In this document: positions 8,899-17,634 of the stretch, one piece after another | Numbering within the stretch: position 1 is the stretch's first letter | Layout of the letters: every line of letters begins with the position of its first letter | Assembly (NCBI GenBank): GCA_963846005.1 | Contig: CAWJUH010000003.1 | Coordinates: 1,426,001-1,490,000, forward strand | DNA length: 64,000 nucleotides | Direction: 5' to 3' | Source: CAVSUR01 sp963846005 | Lineage (GTDB): Bacteria; Actinomycetota; Actinomycetes; Streptosporangiales; Streptosporangiaceae | Notes under the pieces: model-generated | Databases searched by the model: none | Seen by the model: only the letters and a program-made list of their open reading frames with translations | What the model was told of the DNA's origin: nothing | Position numbers and translations under genes: made by a program

Positions 8899-10491
8899 GT
8901 GACCTTGCCGATCGTCGTTGTCGCCGAGCCGTTGTCACCCGCCGGTATCGCGCAGCTGGAGCCGGAGGCCGAGCTGCGCTACGTCGACGGTGCCGACCGC
9001 GGCCAGCTGCTGCCCGCCCTCGCGGACGCCGACGCCATCATCGTCCGCAGCGCGACCCAGGTCGACGCCGAGGCGCTGGCGCGCGCGCCCCGGCTGCGGG
9101 TGGTGGCCCGGGCCGGCGTGGGCCTGGACAACGTGGACGTCGACGCCGCCACCAAGGCCGGCGTGATGGTGGTCAACGCGCCGAGCTCGAACATCGTCAG
9201 CGCCGCCGAGCACGCGATCGCGCTGCTGCTCGCGCTCGCCCGTAACATCCCGCAGGCCATGGCCGCGCTGCAGGCCGGCCGGTGGGAGCGCTCCGTCTAC
9301 ACCGGCGTGGAACTGACGGGCAAGGTCGCGGGAGTGCTCGGCCTCGGGCGGATCGGGCTGCTGGTCGCCGAGCGGCTCGCGGGGTTCGGCATGACGGTCA
9401 TCGCCTACGACCCCTACATCGCCGCGGCCCGGGCCGCGGGCGCCGGGGTCCGGCTGGTCGGCCTGGACGAGCTGCTGGCCCAGGCCGATTTCATCAGCGT
9501 GCACCTGCCCCGCACCGCCGAGACCACCGGCCTGATCGGCGACCGCGAGCTGCGGCGGGTCAAGCCCGAGGTGCGGATCGTCAACGCCGCCCGCGGCGGG
9601 ATCGTGGACGAGCAGGCCCTCGCCGCCGCGCTGGCCGACGGGCGGGTGGCGGGCGCGGCGCTGGACGTCTACGCCCGCGAGCCGTGCACCGACAGCCCGC
9701 TGCTGCGGCTGCCCAACGTCGTGTGCACCCCGCACCTGGGCGCCAGCACCCGGGAGGCGCAGGAGAAGGCCGGCCTGCAGGTGGCCAGGTCGCTGCGGCT
9801 GGCGCTGGCCGGGGAGTTCGTGCCGGACGCGGTCAACGTGCAGGGCGGCCCGGTCGCCGACCTGATCCGCCCGGCGCTGCCGCTGGCGGAGAAGCTCGGC
9901 CGGATCTTCACCGCGCTGGCCGCGGGCATCGCGGTCCGGATCGACTTCGAGGCGCGCGGCGAGATCGCCGCGCTGGACGTCAGCGTGCTGCAGCTGGCCG
10001 CGATCAAGGGCGTGTTCAGCGGCATCACCGACGAGCCGGTCACCTACGTGAACGCGCCCCTGGTCGCCAAGGAACGCGGCGTGGAGGTGAGCCTGACCGC
10101 GCACGAGGAGAGCGCCGACTGGCGCAACGCGATCGCGCTGCGCGGCACCATGGCCGACGGGCACGTTGTCTCGGTCAGCGGCACGCTCACCGGGCTGCGG
10201 CAGCTGGAGAAGATCGTCGAAGTCAACGGCTTCGACACCGAGATCGCCCCGGCCGAGCACATGGTGTTCCTCAGCTACGCCGACCGGCCGGGCGTGGTCG
10301 GCATCGTCGGCCAGATCCTCGGCAGCCACCAGATCAACATCGCCGGCATGCAGGTGTGCCGGGCCGAGCGCGGCGGCAACGCGCTGATCGTCCTCACCGT
10401 GGACTCCGCGGTGCCGCCGGCGCTGCTCGCCGAGATCATGCGCGCCATCGGCGCGTCGGCCGGCCGGGTGGCCGACCTGGACGGATCCTGA
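8899..10491 (+). CDS. serA: D-3-phosphoglycerate dehydrogenase
   Basis: 530 residues, the length of the long actinobacterial SerA. Order: substrate/Rossmann catalytic domain with VVARAGVGLDNVDVDAA and GVLGLGRIGLLVAERL, the catalytic NAARGGIVDE and TPHLGASTREAQ regions, an allosteric substrate-binding domain (about 320-450), and a C-terminal ACT domain (FLSYADRPGVVGIVGQIL). It makes 3-phosphohydroxypyruvate, the first step of serine synthesis. I chose GTG 8899 because GGAG lies 6 bases upstream and homologues start here. An in-frame ATG at 8869 would add ten residues. It is followed by leuB with its own promoter. Confidence 0.95.
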   Translation: MTLPIVVVAEPLSPAGIAQLEPEAELRYVDGADRGQLLPALADADAIIVRSATQVDAEALARAPRLRVVARAGVGLDNVDVDAATKAGVMVVNAPSSNIVSAAEHAIALLLALARNIPQAMAALQAGRWERSVYTGVELTGKVAGVLGLGRIGLLVAERLAGFGMTVIAYDPYIAAARAAGAGVRLVGLDELLAQADFISVHLPRTAETTGLIGDRELRRVKPEVRIVNAARGGIVDEQALAAALADGRVAGAALDVYAREPCTDSPLLRLPNVVCTPHLGASTREAQEKAGLQVARSLRLALAGEFVPDAVNVQGGPVADLIRPALPLAEKLGRIFTALAAGIAVRIDFEARGEIAALDVSVLQLAAIKGVFSGITDEPVTYVNAPLVAKERGVEVSLTAHEESADWRNAIALRGTMADGHVVSVSGTLTGLRQLEKIVEVNGFDTEIAPAEHMVFLSYADRPGVVGIVGQILGSHQINIAGMQVCRAERGGNALIVLTVDSAVPPALLAEIMRAIGASAGRVADLDGS

Positions 10492-10547
10492 CCCGCGGCC
10501 CCCGGGGCGCGGGCGGCGTATCCCCGGGGCGCGGCCGCGGCCGGCAG

Positions 10548-10553
10548 TAGGGT
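10548..10553 (+). promoter_or_regulatory. -10 element of leuB, likely leaderless transcript
   Basis: TAGGGT lies 7 bases before ATG 10561, the same geometry as at gatC, the DUF2630-type gene and recG. A GTG at 10552 is also in frame but overlaps this element, so it is an unlikely start. Confidence 0.45.
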
Positions 10554-10560
10554 GTCTCGG

Positions 10561-11661
10561 ATGAGCGAGCCATCGGTTTCCGCCGGACCCGGTGAGACCG
10601 CGCCCGGGCCGCCGCCGCGGCTGGTCCGGCTCGCGGTGATCGGCGGCGACGGCATCGGGCCGGAGGTCGTCGCCGAGGCGGTCAAGGTGCTGCGGGCCGC
10701 GGCGGGCGAGACCAGCATCGAGACCACCGACTATGACCTCGGGGCGGGCCGCTGGCAGCGCACCGGCGAGGTGCTGCCGGACTCGGCGCTGGCCGAGCTG
10801 GCCGGGCATGACGCGATCTTGTTCGGCGCGGTGGGTGACCCGGCGGTGCCGAGCGGGCTGCTGGAGCGCGGCCTGGTGCTGCGGTTGCGCTTCGAGTTCG
10901 ACCAGTACGTCACCGTGCGGCCGATCCGGCTCTTCCCCGGCATGGCTTCCCCGCTCATCGGCCTGCGGTCCGAGCCGGCCGACATCCTGGTCATCCGCGA
11001 GGGCACCGAAGGGCCCTACATCGAGGCCGGCGGGATCATGCGCAAGGGCACCCCGCACGAGGTGGCCACCCAGGAGAGCATCAACACCGCGTTCGGGGTC
11101 AGCCGGGCCGCCCGGTACGCGCTGCAGCGGGCCGCCCAGCGGCCGCGCCGCAAGCTCACCCTGGTGCACAAGACCAACGTGCTCACCTACGCCGGCGACC
11201 TGTGGCGGCGCACAGTCGACGCCGAGGCCGCCGCGTTCGGGTCGGTGACCGCCGAGTACTGCCACCTCGACGCCGCCTGCGGCTACCTGGTCACCCAGCC
11301 CGAGCGGTTCGACGTGATCGTCACCGACAACATGTTCGGCGATGTGCTCACCTCGCTCGGCGCGGCGGTGACCGGCGGCATCGGGCTGGCCGCGAGCGCG
11401 AGCATCAACCCCGGCCGGACCGCGCCGAGCCTGTTCGAGCCCATGCACGGCAGCGCTCCCGACATCGCGGGCAAGCAGCGGGCCGACCCGACCGCCGCGA
11501 TCTTGTCCGCGGCCATGCTGTGCGAGCACGCCGGGCTGGCCGCCGCGGCCGCCCGGATCGAGCGCGCGGTCGGCGAGGACCTGATCGAGCGCCAGGGCGC
11601 GTGGGCGGCACGCAGCACGCCCGAGATCGGCGATGACATCGCCGCCCGCGCGGCGCTCTGA
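10561..11661 (+). CDS. leuB: 3-isopropylmalate dehydrogenase
   Basis: 366 residues. The isocitrate/isopropylmalate dehydrogenase fold is clear: LAVIGGDGIGPEVV at the N-terminus, the REGTEGPYIEAGG loop, the catalytic Lys in LVHKTNVL, the Mg-binding Asp in VTDNMFGDVLTSL, and the NAD-binding HGSAPDIAGK near the end. It oxidises 3-isopropylmalate in leucine synthesis. It lies near ilvE, as in many actinobacteria, but a convergent protease gene now separates them. Confidence 0.95.
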   Translation: MSEPSVSAGPGETAPGPPPRLVRLAVIGGDGIGPEVVAEAVKVLRAAAGETSIETTDYDLGAGRWQRTGEVLPDSALAELAGHDAILFGAVGDPAVPSGLLERGLVLRLRFEFDQYVTVRPIRLFPGMASPLIGLRSEPADILVIREGTEGPYIEAGGIMRKGTPHEVATQESINTAFGVSRAARYALQRAAQRPRRKLTLVHKTNVLTYAGDLWRRTVDAEAAAFGSVTAEYCHLDAACGYLVTQPERFDVIVTDNMFGDVLTSLGAAVTGGIGLAASASINPGRTAPSLFEPMHGSAPDIAGKQRADPTAAILSAAMLCEHAGLAAAAARIERAVGEDLIERQGAWAARSTPEIGDDIAARAAL

Positions 11662-11670
11662 CCGCTGCGT

Positions 11671-11684
11671 GCCGCCCGGGCGGC
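11671..11684. terminator. short palindrome between convergent leuB and sedolisin genes
   Basis: GCCGCCCGGGCGGC is a perfect 14-base palindrome in the 31-base gap between the two convergent stop codons. It could act as a bidirectional hairpin terminator. No T-tract is present. Confidence 0.3.
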
Positions 11685-11692
11685 CGGTTCCG

Positions 11693-13625
11693 CTACCGGT
11701 GCGATCCGAACGAGCCGAAGAACCGCGGGCCCGGGCTGCCGAGACCGGTACTGGTGTCGTAGCCCGGCCCGCAGGTCAGCGCCTTGGTGCTGGCGCACCG
11801 GCCCATCGTCGACAGCGTCGGCGGCTGCTGGTAGGACGGCCCGAACACCACGGCCTCGGTGACGCCCCGGCCCTGCGGGCTGCCGGTAATGTCGCGGAAC
11901 GCGGCCGTCCCGGCCAGGTCGTACAGCGCCGGGTTGGCGAATCCGAGCGCGATCTGGTGGAGGCCCTGGATCAGGTCGGCCTCGAACCCGGTGAACAGCG
12001 GCGATGACAGGCTGGTGCCGCCGTTGACCGCGTTCATGTAGCGGAACTTGTCCGCGCTGACCGGGACGGTCAGGCCGATCTGATAGCCGAGGTTCCAGTC
12101 CCCGAGCGCGGCGACATCCGGGATCGCGCGCATTGGCCTGGCCGCCCACCTTGTTGCCGCTCACCACGCCCTCCTGGTAGTAGGGCTCGCGGAACTTACG
12201 GGATATCCCGCCGGTGCTGCCCTCGGCGAAGTGGCCGGGCGGGGCCGGGCTCCAGCTGGTGCCGGCCCGCGACAAGCCGGTCTCGTCGCTCTCCCAGGCG
12301 GCCTCCCACAGCAGCCGGCCGCGGGCGCCGACCGCCAGGCTGGTGCCGCCGACCAGGGTGATCCACGGGTCCGAGCCGGGGTACTGCAGCGGGGTCTCGT
12401 CGCCGAAGTCACCGGTGGCGAAGTTGACGGTGATGCCCTCGACGGCCGCGCGCTCCAGCACGGTCTCCCAGGCGTCGATCATGCTCTGCGGCACCGGCAT
12501 GTAGCCCTCGAACCACGAGCTGCTCACCACGTCGGCCAGGTGGTGGGTGACGATCGTGTCCAGCGCGTCAAGCAGCACATCGCCGGTGATGTGGCCGTCC
12601 CCGGCCACGTAGCTGACCTTGGCCGCCGGGGCCATGCCGTGCACGGACTCGACGTCGAGCGCGCTCTCGCCGTCGCCGACGCCGCGGTAGGCCTTCTTGG
12701 CGATGACCGCGTTGAACTGCCCGGGCTTGAACGGCGGGAAGTGCCGCGCGCGGGCCCAGCGGTTGGCGTCGGCCCGGGCGGTCGAGTCGTTGTCCCCGCT
12801 GATGATCGCGATGCTGACGCCCTTGCCGGTCAGCCCGGAGCGGGCCGCTCCGTAGGCGCCGCGCAGCTGCTGCGGCAGGTAGCCGCACGGGGCCCAGGTC
12901 AGGGTCCGGCCATAGGCGGGCGGCAGCTGCCGGGCGGCGCGCTGGCCGTAGTACGCCGAGCAGGCTTCGCGGATCTTCGCCGCGGCCGGGCCGGCCGGGC
13001 CGCCGGTGGCGGCGGCGAGCTTCTTCATCGGCTCGTGCCGGGGCATGGGGGCGCTGGCCGGGGCCAGCCGGACCGCGGCAACCGAGCCGGCGACCGCGGC
13101 CGGCACCGACATCGCGCTAGTGGACACCACCTGCTCGGTGCCGCCCGCCGGGCGGCTGAGCGCCAGGCCCGTCGCCAGCGCCGACCCGGCCCGGGCCGCG
13201 GTGCCGGTCGCGGTGACCACGAAGGGATCCCGGTAGGTGACCGTGAGCCCGGACCCGGCCAGCCAGCGGGCCACCGCCTGCTGCCCCGCGGCGGCGGCGC
13301 CGAACCTGGCCCGGACCTGCGCCGGGCTCAGGAAGTGCTCGTACCGGCCGCTGCGCGGATCGGACACCGCGCGGGCGAGCGCCGCGAGCCCGGCCTGATT
13401 GCGGCCGGTGAACACGCTGACCCGCACCTGGCGGCCGGACGGCAATGCCCGTCCGGCCAGGCCCGCGGCCGGCGCCGGGCCGGCCAGCAGCACGCGGGCC
13501 CCCGGGCTGGCGCCGGCTGCGGTGCTGGCGGCGGCCGCGGTGCCGGCGCTGGCGCTGCCGAGCGCCAAGGCGGCCGCGGCGGCCACGGCGGACGCCGCGG
13601 CGGTGACATGACGGGAACGACGCAT
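11693..13625 (-). CDS. secreted sedolisin-family (S53) serine-carboxyl protease with pro-domain, frameshifted
   Basis: An Ala-rich signal peptide (about residues 1-33) is followed by a Pro-kumamolisin activation domain (about 45-195) and an S53 catalytic domain. The catalytic Glu/Asp pair is in GESALDVESVHG (about 320-324). The nucleophile Ser is in NGGTSLSSP, which lies beyond a frameshift. At 12133-12134 one extra T on the + strand breaks the frame, and removing it joins GNKVGGQA to MRAIPDVAALGDW. Length and spacing of catalytic residues are normal once joined. Such enzymes are exported and work at acid pH. The N-terminal frame alone would lack the nucleophile. A strong RBS (GGAGGG) precedes the ATG. 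It is divergent from ilvE. Confidence 0.85.
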
Positions 13626-13761
13626 CAGCTCAGCCCTCCGTAGTCCCGCCCGCGGCCGGGAACGGCCATGCGGTTATGCCCGGCATTCTCGCATTTGTCA
13701 CCACGGCAGGCACGGGCTGCCCGGGACCGCGGGGGTCCGCTGGCCGTCTGCAGTGGTTACA

Positions 13762-13781
13762 GTCGGGACTACAGTCGTCAG
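13762..13781 (+). promoter_or_regulatory. DevR/OsdR-box-like sequence upstream of ilvE (tentative)
   Basis: The 20 bases GTCGGGACTACAGTCGTCAG match the mycobacterial DevR (DosR) consensus TTSGGGACTWWAGTCCCSAA at 16 of 20 positions, including GGGACT and AGTC. The site lies 27 bases before the ilvE ATG. Chance occurrence is possible in this GC-rich context. Confidence 0.2.
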
Positions 13782-13807
13782 CACGTAGCCAGCAGGAAGG
13801 ATGCGCG

Positions 13808-14923
13808 ATGTTCGCCAGTTCCGCCCCCGAGATCGAGTTTGCGCTGCACCCCTCGGCGCAGCCGGTACCGGCCGCGGAACGCGAGCGGGTGCTGGCCGAG
13901 CCGGGCTTCGGCCAGCTGTTCACCGACCACATGATCACCCTGCGCTGGGCGAAGGACCGCGGCTGGCATGACGGTCGGCTGGAGGCCTACGGCCCGCTCA
14001 CCCTGGACCCGGCCACCGCGGTGCTGCACTACGCGCAGGAGATCTTCGAGGGCCTGAAGGCCTACCGCGCGGCCGGCGGCCAGATCGTGATGTTCCGCCC
14101 GGAGGCGAACGCGGCCAGGTTCCGCCGCTCCGCGGCCCGGATGGCCATGCCGGAGCTGCCCGGCGAGGCGTTCGTCCGCTCGCTGGAGGTGCTGGTCACC
14201 CAGGACCGGGACTGGGTGCCGGCCGCGGAGGGCTTCAGCCTGTACCTGCGGCCGTTCATGATCGCCACCCAGCGCGGGCTCGGGGTGAACAGCCCGTCGG
14301 AGTCCTTCCTGTACGCGGTCATCGCCTCGCCGGCCGGGCCCTATTTCCGCGGCGGGGTGCAGCCGGTGACGGTGTGGCTGGCCGATGGGTACGTGCGGGC
14401 CGCGCCGGGCGGCACCGGCGAGGCCAAGACCGGCGGTAACTACGCCGCGGGCTTCGCCGGCCAGCAGCAGGCCATCGAGCACGGCTGCGACCAGGTCGTC
14501 TGGCTGGATGCGGCGGAGCACCGGTGGGTCGAGGAAATGGGCGGCATGAACCTGTTCTTCGTGCACGGCTCCGGCCCGCGGGCCCGGCTCACCACCCCGC
14601 CGCTCACCGGCACGCTGCTGCCCGGCATCACCCGCGAGGCGCTGCTCACGCTGGCCGCCGACCTCGGCATCCCGGCGTCGGAGGAGAAGATCTCGGTGCA
14701 GCAGTGGCAGGCAGGCTGCGAGTCGGGGGAGATCACCGAGGTGTTCGCCTGCGGCACCGCCGCGGTGATCACGCCGGTCGGCGCGGTCAAGGGCACCGGC
14801 GGCAGCTGGACCGTCGGCGACGGCCGCCCGGGCCCGGTGTCCATGCGGCTGCGCGAGCAGCTGGTGGGCATCCAGTTCGGCCAGCTGCCCGACCCGCACG
14901 GCTGGGTGCACAAGGTCATTTAG
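13808..14923 (+). CDS. ilvE: branched-chain amino acid aminotransferase
   Basis: 371 residues, fold-type IV PLP aminotransferase. ILVE landmarks are present: HYAQEIFEGLKAYR, RPEANAARFRRSA, the PLP Lys in GGTGEAKTGGNYAAGF, VEEMGGMNLFFV, and TEVFACGTAAVITPVG. It transfers the amino group to and from Leu, Ile and Val. ATG 13808 is chosen because AGGAAGG (13794-13800) is ideally spaced. Its TAG stop overlaps the convergent gene's TAA in the four bases TTAG. Confidence 0.96.
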   Translation: MFASSAPEIEFALHPSAQPVPAAERERVLAEPGFGQLFTDHMITLRWAKDRGWHDGRLEAYGPLTLDPATAVLHYAQEIFEGLKAYRAAGGQIVMFRPEANAARFRRSAARMAMPELPGEAFVRSLEVLVTQDRDWVPAAEGFSLYLRPFMIATQRGLGVNSPSESFLYAVIASPAGPYFRGGVQPVTVWLADGYVRAAPGGTGEAKTGGNYAAGFAGQQQAIEHGCDQVVWLDAAEHRWVEEMGGMNLFFVHGSGPRARLTTPPLTGTLLPGITREALLTLAADLGIPASEEKISVQQWQAGCESGEITEVFACGTAAVITPVGAVKGTGGSWTVGDGRPGPVSMRLREQLVGIQFGQLPDPHGWVHKVI

Positions 14924-16142
14924 CCGGGGATCGCGCCGTCGCGCGGCAGCAGCGGCGGGCTGGCCGGGGCGGTGGCCGGGTACTTCAGCCCGGTCCCGGT
15001 GTTGAGCACGACCACCTCATCGGTCTCGGCCAGCCACCCGCCGGCCCGCAGCCGGGCGGCGGCGGCGAAGCAGGCGGCGCCCTCCGGGCAGATCCACATG
15101 CCCTCGGCCCTGGCCACCTGGCCGACCGCGTCAAGCAGGTCGTCGTCGCTGACCGCCACGGCGGTGCCGCCGCTCGCGCGGATCGCCTCCAGCACCAGGA
15201 ATCCGCCGAGCGGGGCCGGCACGGTCAGCCCGAACGCCTGCGTCCGCGCGTCCGGCCAGGGCTGCGTCTGCGCGGCGCCGCGGCCGAACGCCTCGACCAC
15301 CGGCGCGCAGCCCTCGGCCTGGACGGCGACCAGCCGGGCCGGCGGCCGCCGTCGATCCAGCCCAGCTCGCGCAGTTCCCGCAGCGCCTTGTCGATGGCGA
15401 TCAGGCCGACCCCGCCGCCGACCGGGCAGATGATCACGTCCGGGACCCGCCAGCCGAGCTGCTCGGCGATTTCCAGCCCGATCGTCTTCTTGCCCTCCAG
15501 CCGGTAGGGCTCGCGCAGCGTGGAGACGTCCTGGCAGTCCGGCCGCCGGGCCGCGGCGGCGGCGATCATCCGGCCGGCGTCGCTGATCAGGCCGTCGACC
15601 AGAAAGGCCTGCGCGCCGGCCAGCACGCACTCGGACCGGTTGACCGCGGGTGCCTCCTGCGGCAGCGCGACCAGGCAGTCCAGCCCGCCGCGGGCGCAGT
15701 ACGCGGCCCAGGCCGCGCCCGCGTTTCCGTTGGTCGGCATCGCCACCGCCGTGAGGCCGAGCTCGGCCGCCCGGGAGACGCCCACCGCGGCGCCGCGGGC
15801 CTTGAACGTGCCGGTCGGCAGCGGGCTCTCGTCCTTCATCAGCAGGCCCGGCAGCCCGAGCCGCGCGCCGAGCCTGGGCACGGGCAGCAGCGGGGTGCAG
15901 CCCTCGCCGAGGCTCACCACCCGGTCCGGCCCGGAGACCGGCAGCAGTTCGTGGTAGCGCCACAGCGTGGGGGCCCGGGCCGCGATGTCCGCCGGGGTCA
16001 CCGCCCGGCCGGCCGCGCCCAGGTCGTAGCGGGCGAGCAGCGGCGCGCCGCACCCGCAGGTGCCCTGCACCGCGCCTGCGTCGTGCCCGGTGCCGCAGCG
16101 GGAGCATTCCAGATGGGTCACGGCCGAGTAGCTGGCGGTCAC
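14920..16142 (-). CDS. threonine synthase family PLP enzyme, frameshifted
   Basis: An N-terminal cysteine cluster (LECSRCGTGHDAG, then CGCG) is followed by a fold-type II PLP core with the PLP Lys in TGTFKARGAAVG (about residue 118), MPTNGNAGAAWA and the CPVGGGVGL phosphate loop. Near 15333-15338 one base appears to be missing: the first frame reads WIDGGRRPG, and the correct continuation ARLVAVQAEGCAPVVEAFG is in another frame. Joined length is about 407 residues, typical of actinobacterial threonine synthases. The reaction would be O-phosphohomoserine to threonine, but a related PLP lyase cannot be excluded. The frameshift lies in a GGCC-rich run and may be a sequencing artefact. Confidence 0.82.
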
Positions 16143-16254
16143 GAGCCAGTCCTTTCCCGCGGGCGATCCGTGCCCGCTTCACCCTTCCCCGCCAGCCGCA
16201 AGTTACCGGGCCGTCGTGGCCCGGCCCTGCCGCACGGGCCGCCCCCCGGGCCCG

Positions 16255-16260
16255 TACGGT
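16255..16260 (+). promoter_or_regulatory. -10 element of the DUF2630-type gene, likely leaderless
   Basis: TACGGT lies 7 bases before ATG 16268. No Shine-Dalgarno sequence stands between it and the start codon. Confidence 0.4.
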
Positions 16261-16267
16261 AGGTGCC

Positions 16268-16513
16268 ATGGACGACAAGGAGATCATGGGCCACATCGAC
16301 CAGCTCATCCGGACCGAGCATGAGCTGCGGGCCAAGCTGGCCGCCGGCCAGCTGTCCAGTGACGAGGAGCAGCAGCAGCTGCGCTCCGCCGAGCAGGCCC
16401 TGGACCAGTACTGGGACCTGCTGCGGCAGCGGCGGGCCCGGCGCGAGGTCGGCGATGATCCCGGCGGCGCGGCGGCCCGGCCGGTGTCCGAGGTGGAAGG
16501 CTACCTGCAGTAG
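16268..16513 (+). CDS. DUF2630-type small protein
   Basis: 81 residues, highly charged and predicted helical. Its pattern (IDQLIRTEHELRAKL, then LRSAEQALDQYWDLLRQRRARRE) resembles the actinobacterial DUF2630 family. Its function is unknown. There is no signal peptide or membrane segment. It ends 17 bases before the fumarylacetoacetate hydrolase family gene and is probably co-transcribed with it from a leaderless promoter. Confidence 0.75.
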   Translation: MDDKEIMGHIDQLIRTEHELRAKLAAGQLSSDEEQQQLRSAEQALDQYWDLLRQRRARREVGDDPGGAAARPVSEVEGYLQ

Positions 16514-16530
16514 CCCGGGGAGAGCAGACC

Positions 16531-17355
16531 ATGCGCATCGCACGTTTCGCGGCCGGCGACGACTTCGGCTACGGCGTGGTCACCAGCGCCCCGGCCGACG
16601 GCCAGGCGGCCGGCGGAGCCGCCGCGGCCGCGCCCGATCTGGTGGTCGCCGAGCTGAGCGGCCACCCGTTCGGCGTCGGCGAGGATGACATCCGCTTCAC
16701 CGGCCGCCAGTTCCCGCTGGACGACATCCGGCTGCTGGCCCCGGTGCTGCCCAGCAAGGTCGTCGCCATCGGCAAGAATTACGCCGAGCACGCGCGGGAG
16801 ATGGGCGGCGAGCCGCCCGCCGAGCCGGTGATCTTCCTCAAGCCGTCCACCTCGGTGGCGGGTCCCGGGGACCCGATCCGGCGGCCGGCGCTGTCCGAGC
16901 GGGTGGACTTCGAGGGCGAGCTGGCCGTGGTGATCGGCCGGCTGTGCCGGGACGTGCCGCCCGCCCGGGTGCCGGACGTGGTGTTCGGCTACACCTGCGC
17001 GAACGACGTGACCGCCCGCGACCTGCAGCGCCGCGACGGCCAGTGGGCCCGGGCCAAGGGCTTCGACACGTTCTGCCCGCTCGGCCCGTGGATCGAGACC
17101 GCCGTCGACCCGGCCGACCTGGACCTGACCACCGCCGTCAACGGCGAGGTCCGCCAGCAGTCCCGCACCTCGCTGCTGCTGCACGACGTGGCCACGCTGA
17201 TCGGCTACGTCAGCGCGGTGATGACGCTGCTGCCCGGTGACGTGCTCCTCACCGGGACGCCGGCCGGGGTGGGGCCGCTGGAGAAGGGCGACGAGGTCGC
17301 GGTCACGGTCGAGGGTATCGGCACGCTGCGCAACCCCGTCGCGGACCAGGACTGA
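16531..17355 (+). CDS. fumarylacetoacetate hydrolase family protein
   Basis: 274 residues. The C-terminal FAH catalytic domain is complete: VVAIGKNYAEHAREMG, the metal-binding Glu residues in VDFEGELAVVIG, the GYTCANDVTARDLQ motif with catalytic residues, and TGTPAGVGPLEKGDEV near the end. Family members are Mg-dependent C-C hydrolases, isomerases or decarboxylases of acylpyruvates and related diacids. The exact substrate is not readable. In many actinobacteria this gene sits directly upstream of gltX; here the next feature is tRNA-Gln and no gltX is seen. Confidence 0.9.
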   Translation: MRIARFAAGDDFGYGVVTSAPADGQAAGGAAAAAPDLVVAELSGHPFGVGEDDIRFTGRQFPLDDIRLLAPVLPSKVVAIGKNYAEHAREMGGEPPAEPVIFLKPSTSVAGPGDPIRRPALSERVDFEGELAVVIGRLCRDVPPARVPDVVFGYTCANDVTARDLQRRDGQWARAKGFDTFCPLGPWIETAVDPADLDLTTAVNGEVRQQSRTSLLLHDVATLIGYVSAVMTLLPGDVLLTGTPAGVGPLEKGDEVAVTVEGIGTLRNPVADQD

Positions 17356-17430
17356 GTGATGTCCCCGTCCAGGGCGGTGAAGTCCGGGACGGGGACCGCG
17401 GCCCGAGCCTGCTCCGGAAGCCTGATCGCG

Positions 17431-17460
17431 TTGGCCGCCGCGGGCCGGGTCGGCTAAACT
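17431..17460 (+). promoter_or_regulatory. promoter of tRNA-Gln
   Basis: TTGGCC (17431-17436), an 18-base spacer and TAAACT (17455-17460) form a good sigma-70-type promoter about 34 bases before the tRNA 5' end. The same TTGGC-18-TA architecture precedes tRNA-Glu. Confidence 0.55.
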
Positions 17461-17470
17461 GCACAGGCGC

Positions 17471-17490
17471 GACCGGGCCGCGGCCCGGTC
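17471..17490. promoter_or_regulatory. 20-base perfect palindrome between promoter and tRNA-Gln
   Basis: GACCGGGCCGCGGCCCGGTC is its own reverse complement over all 20 bases. It fills most of the transcribed leader between the -10 box and the tRNA 5' end. It could be a 5'-processing hairpin in the precursor or a protein-binding site. Confidence 0.45.
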
Positions 17491-17493
17491 CGT

Positions 17494-17565
17494 TGGGGTA
17501 TGGGGTAATTGGCAGCCCGACTGGTTCTGGCCCAGTTAGTCTAGGTTCGAGTCCTGGTACCCCAG
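17494..17565 (+). tRNA. tRNA-Gln (anticodon CTG)
   Basis: The cloverleaf is visible: acceptor TGGGGTA pairs with TACCCCA, the anticodon stem ACTGG/CCAGT encloses loop TTCTGGC with anticodon CTG, and the T arm carries GGTTCGAGTCC. The T at position 1 and anticodon CTG mark a bacterial tRNA-Gln, which would be the substrate of the GatCAB encoded at the start of the window. CCA is not encoded. Confidence 0.95.
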
Positions 17566-17573
17566 CAACAAGC

Positions 17574-17601
17574 AGCGCGGATGCCCAAGGGCATCCGCGC
17601 T
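17574..17601. terminator. terminator hairpin after tRNA-Gln
   Basis: A perfect 13-base stem, AGCGCGGATGCCC with GGGCATCCGCGCT, is separated by only AA (an effective 4-base loop). It lies 8 bases after the tRNA and could also end the convergent gene that stops at 17635. Confidence 0.65.
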
Positions 17602-17634
17602 CGCGTTATCCGGCCCTGTTCCCGCCGGGCCGGC

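Noticed and set aside
6094..10491. Open frame of 1465 codons read as a GGDEF-SerA fusion protein
   Set aside because: The EAL domain continues in another frame after 8116 and stops at 8836; serA has its own RBS and start at 8899. The fusion is an artefact of a frameshift in stop-poor DNA.
8935..11529. 864-codon minus-strand open frame antisense to serA/leuB
   Set aside because: Composition is Arg/Gly/His/Asp-rich shadow sequence typical of antisense GC-rich DNA, with no family motifs; the + strand genes are unmistakable.
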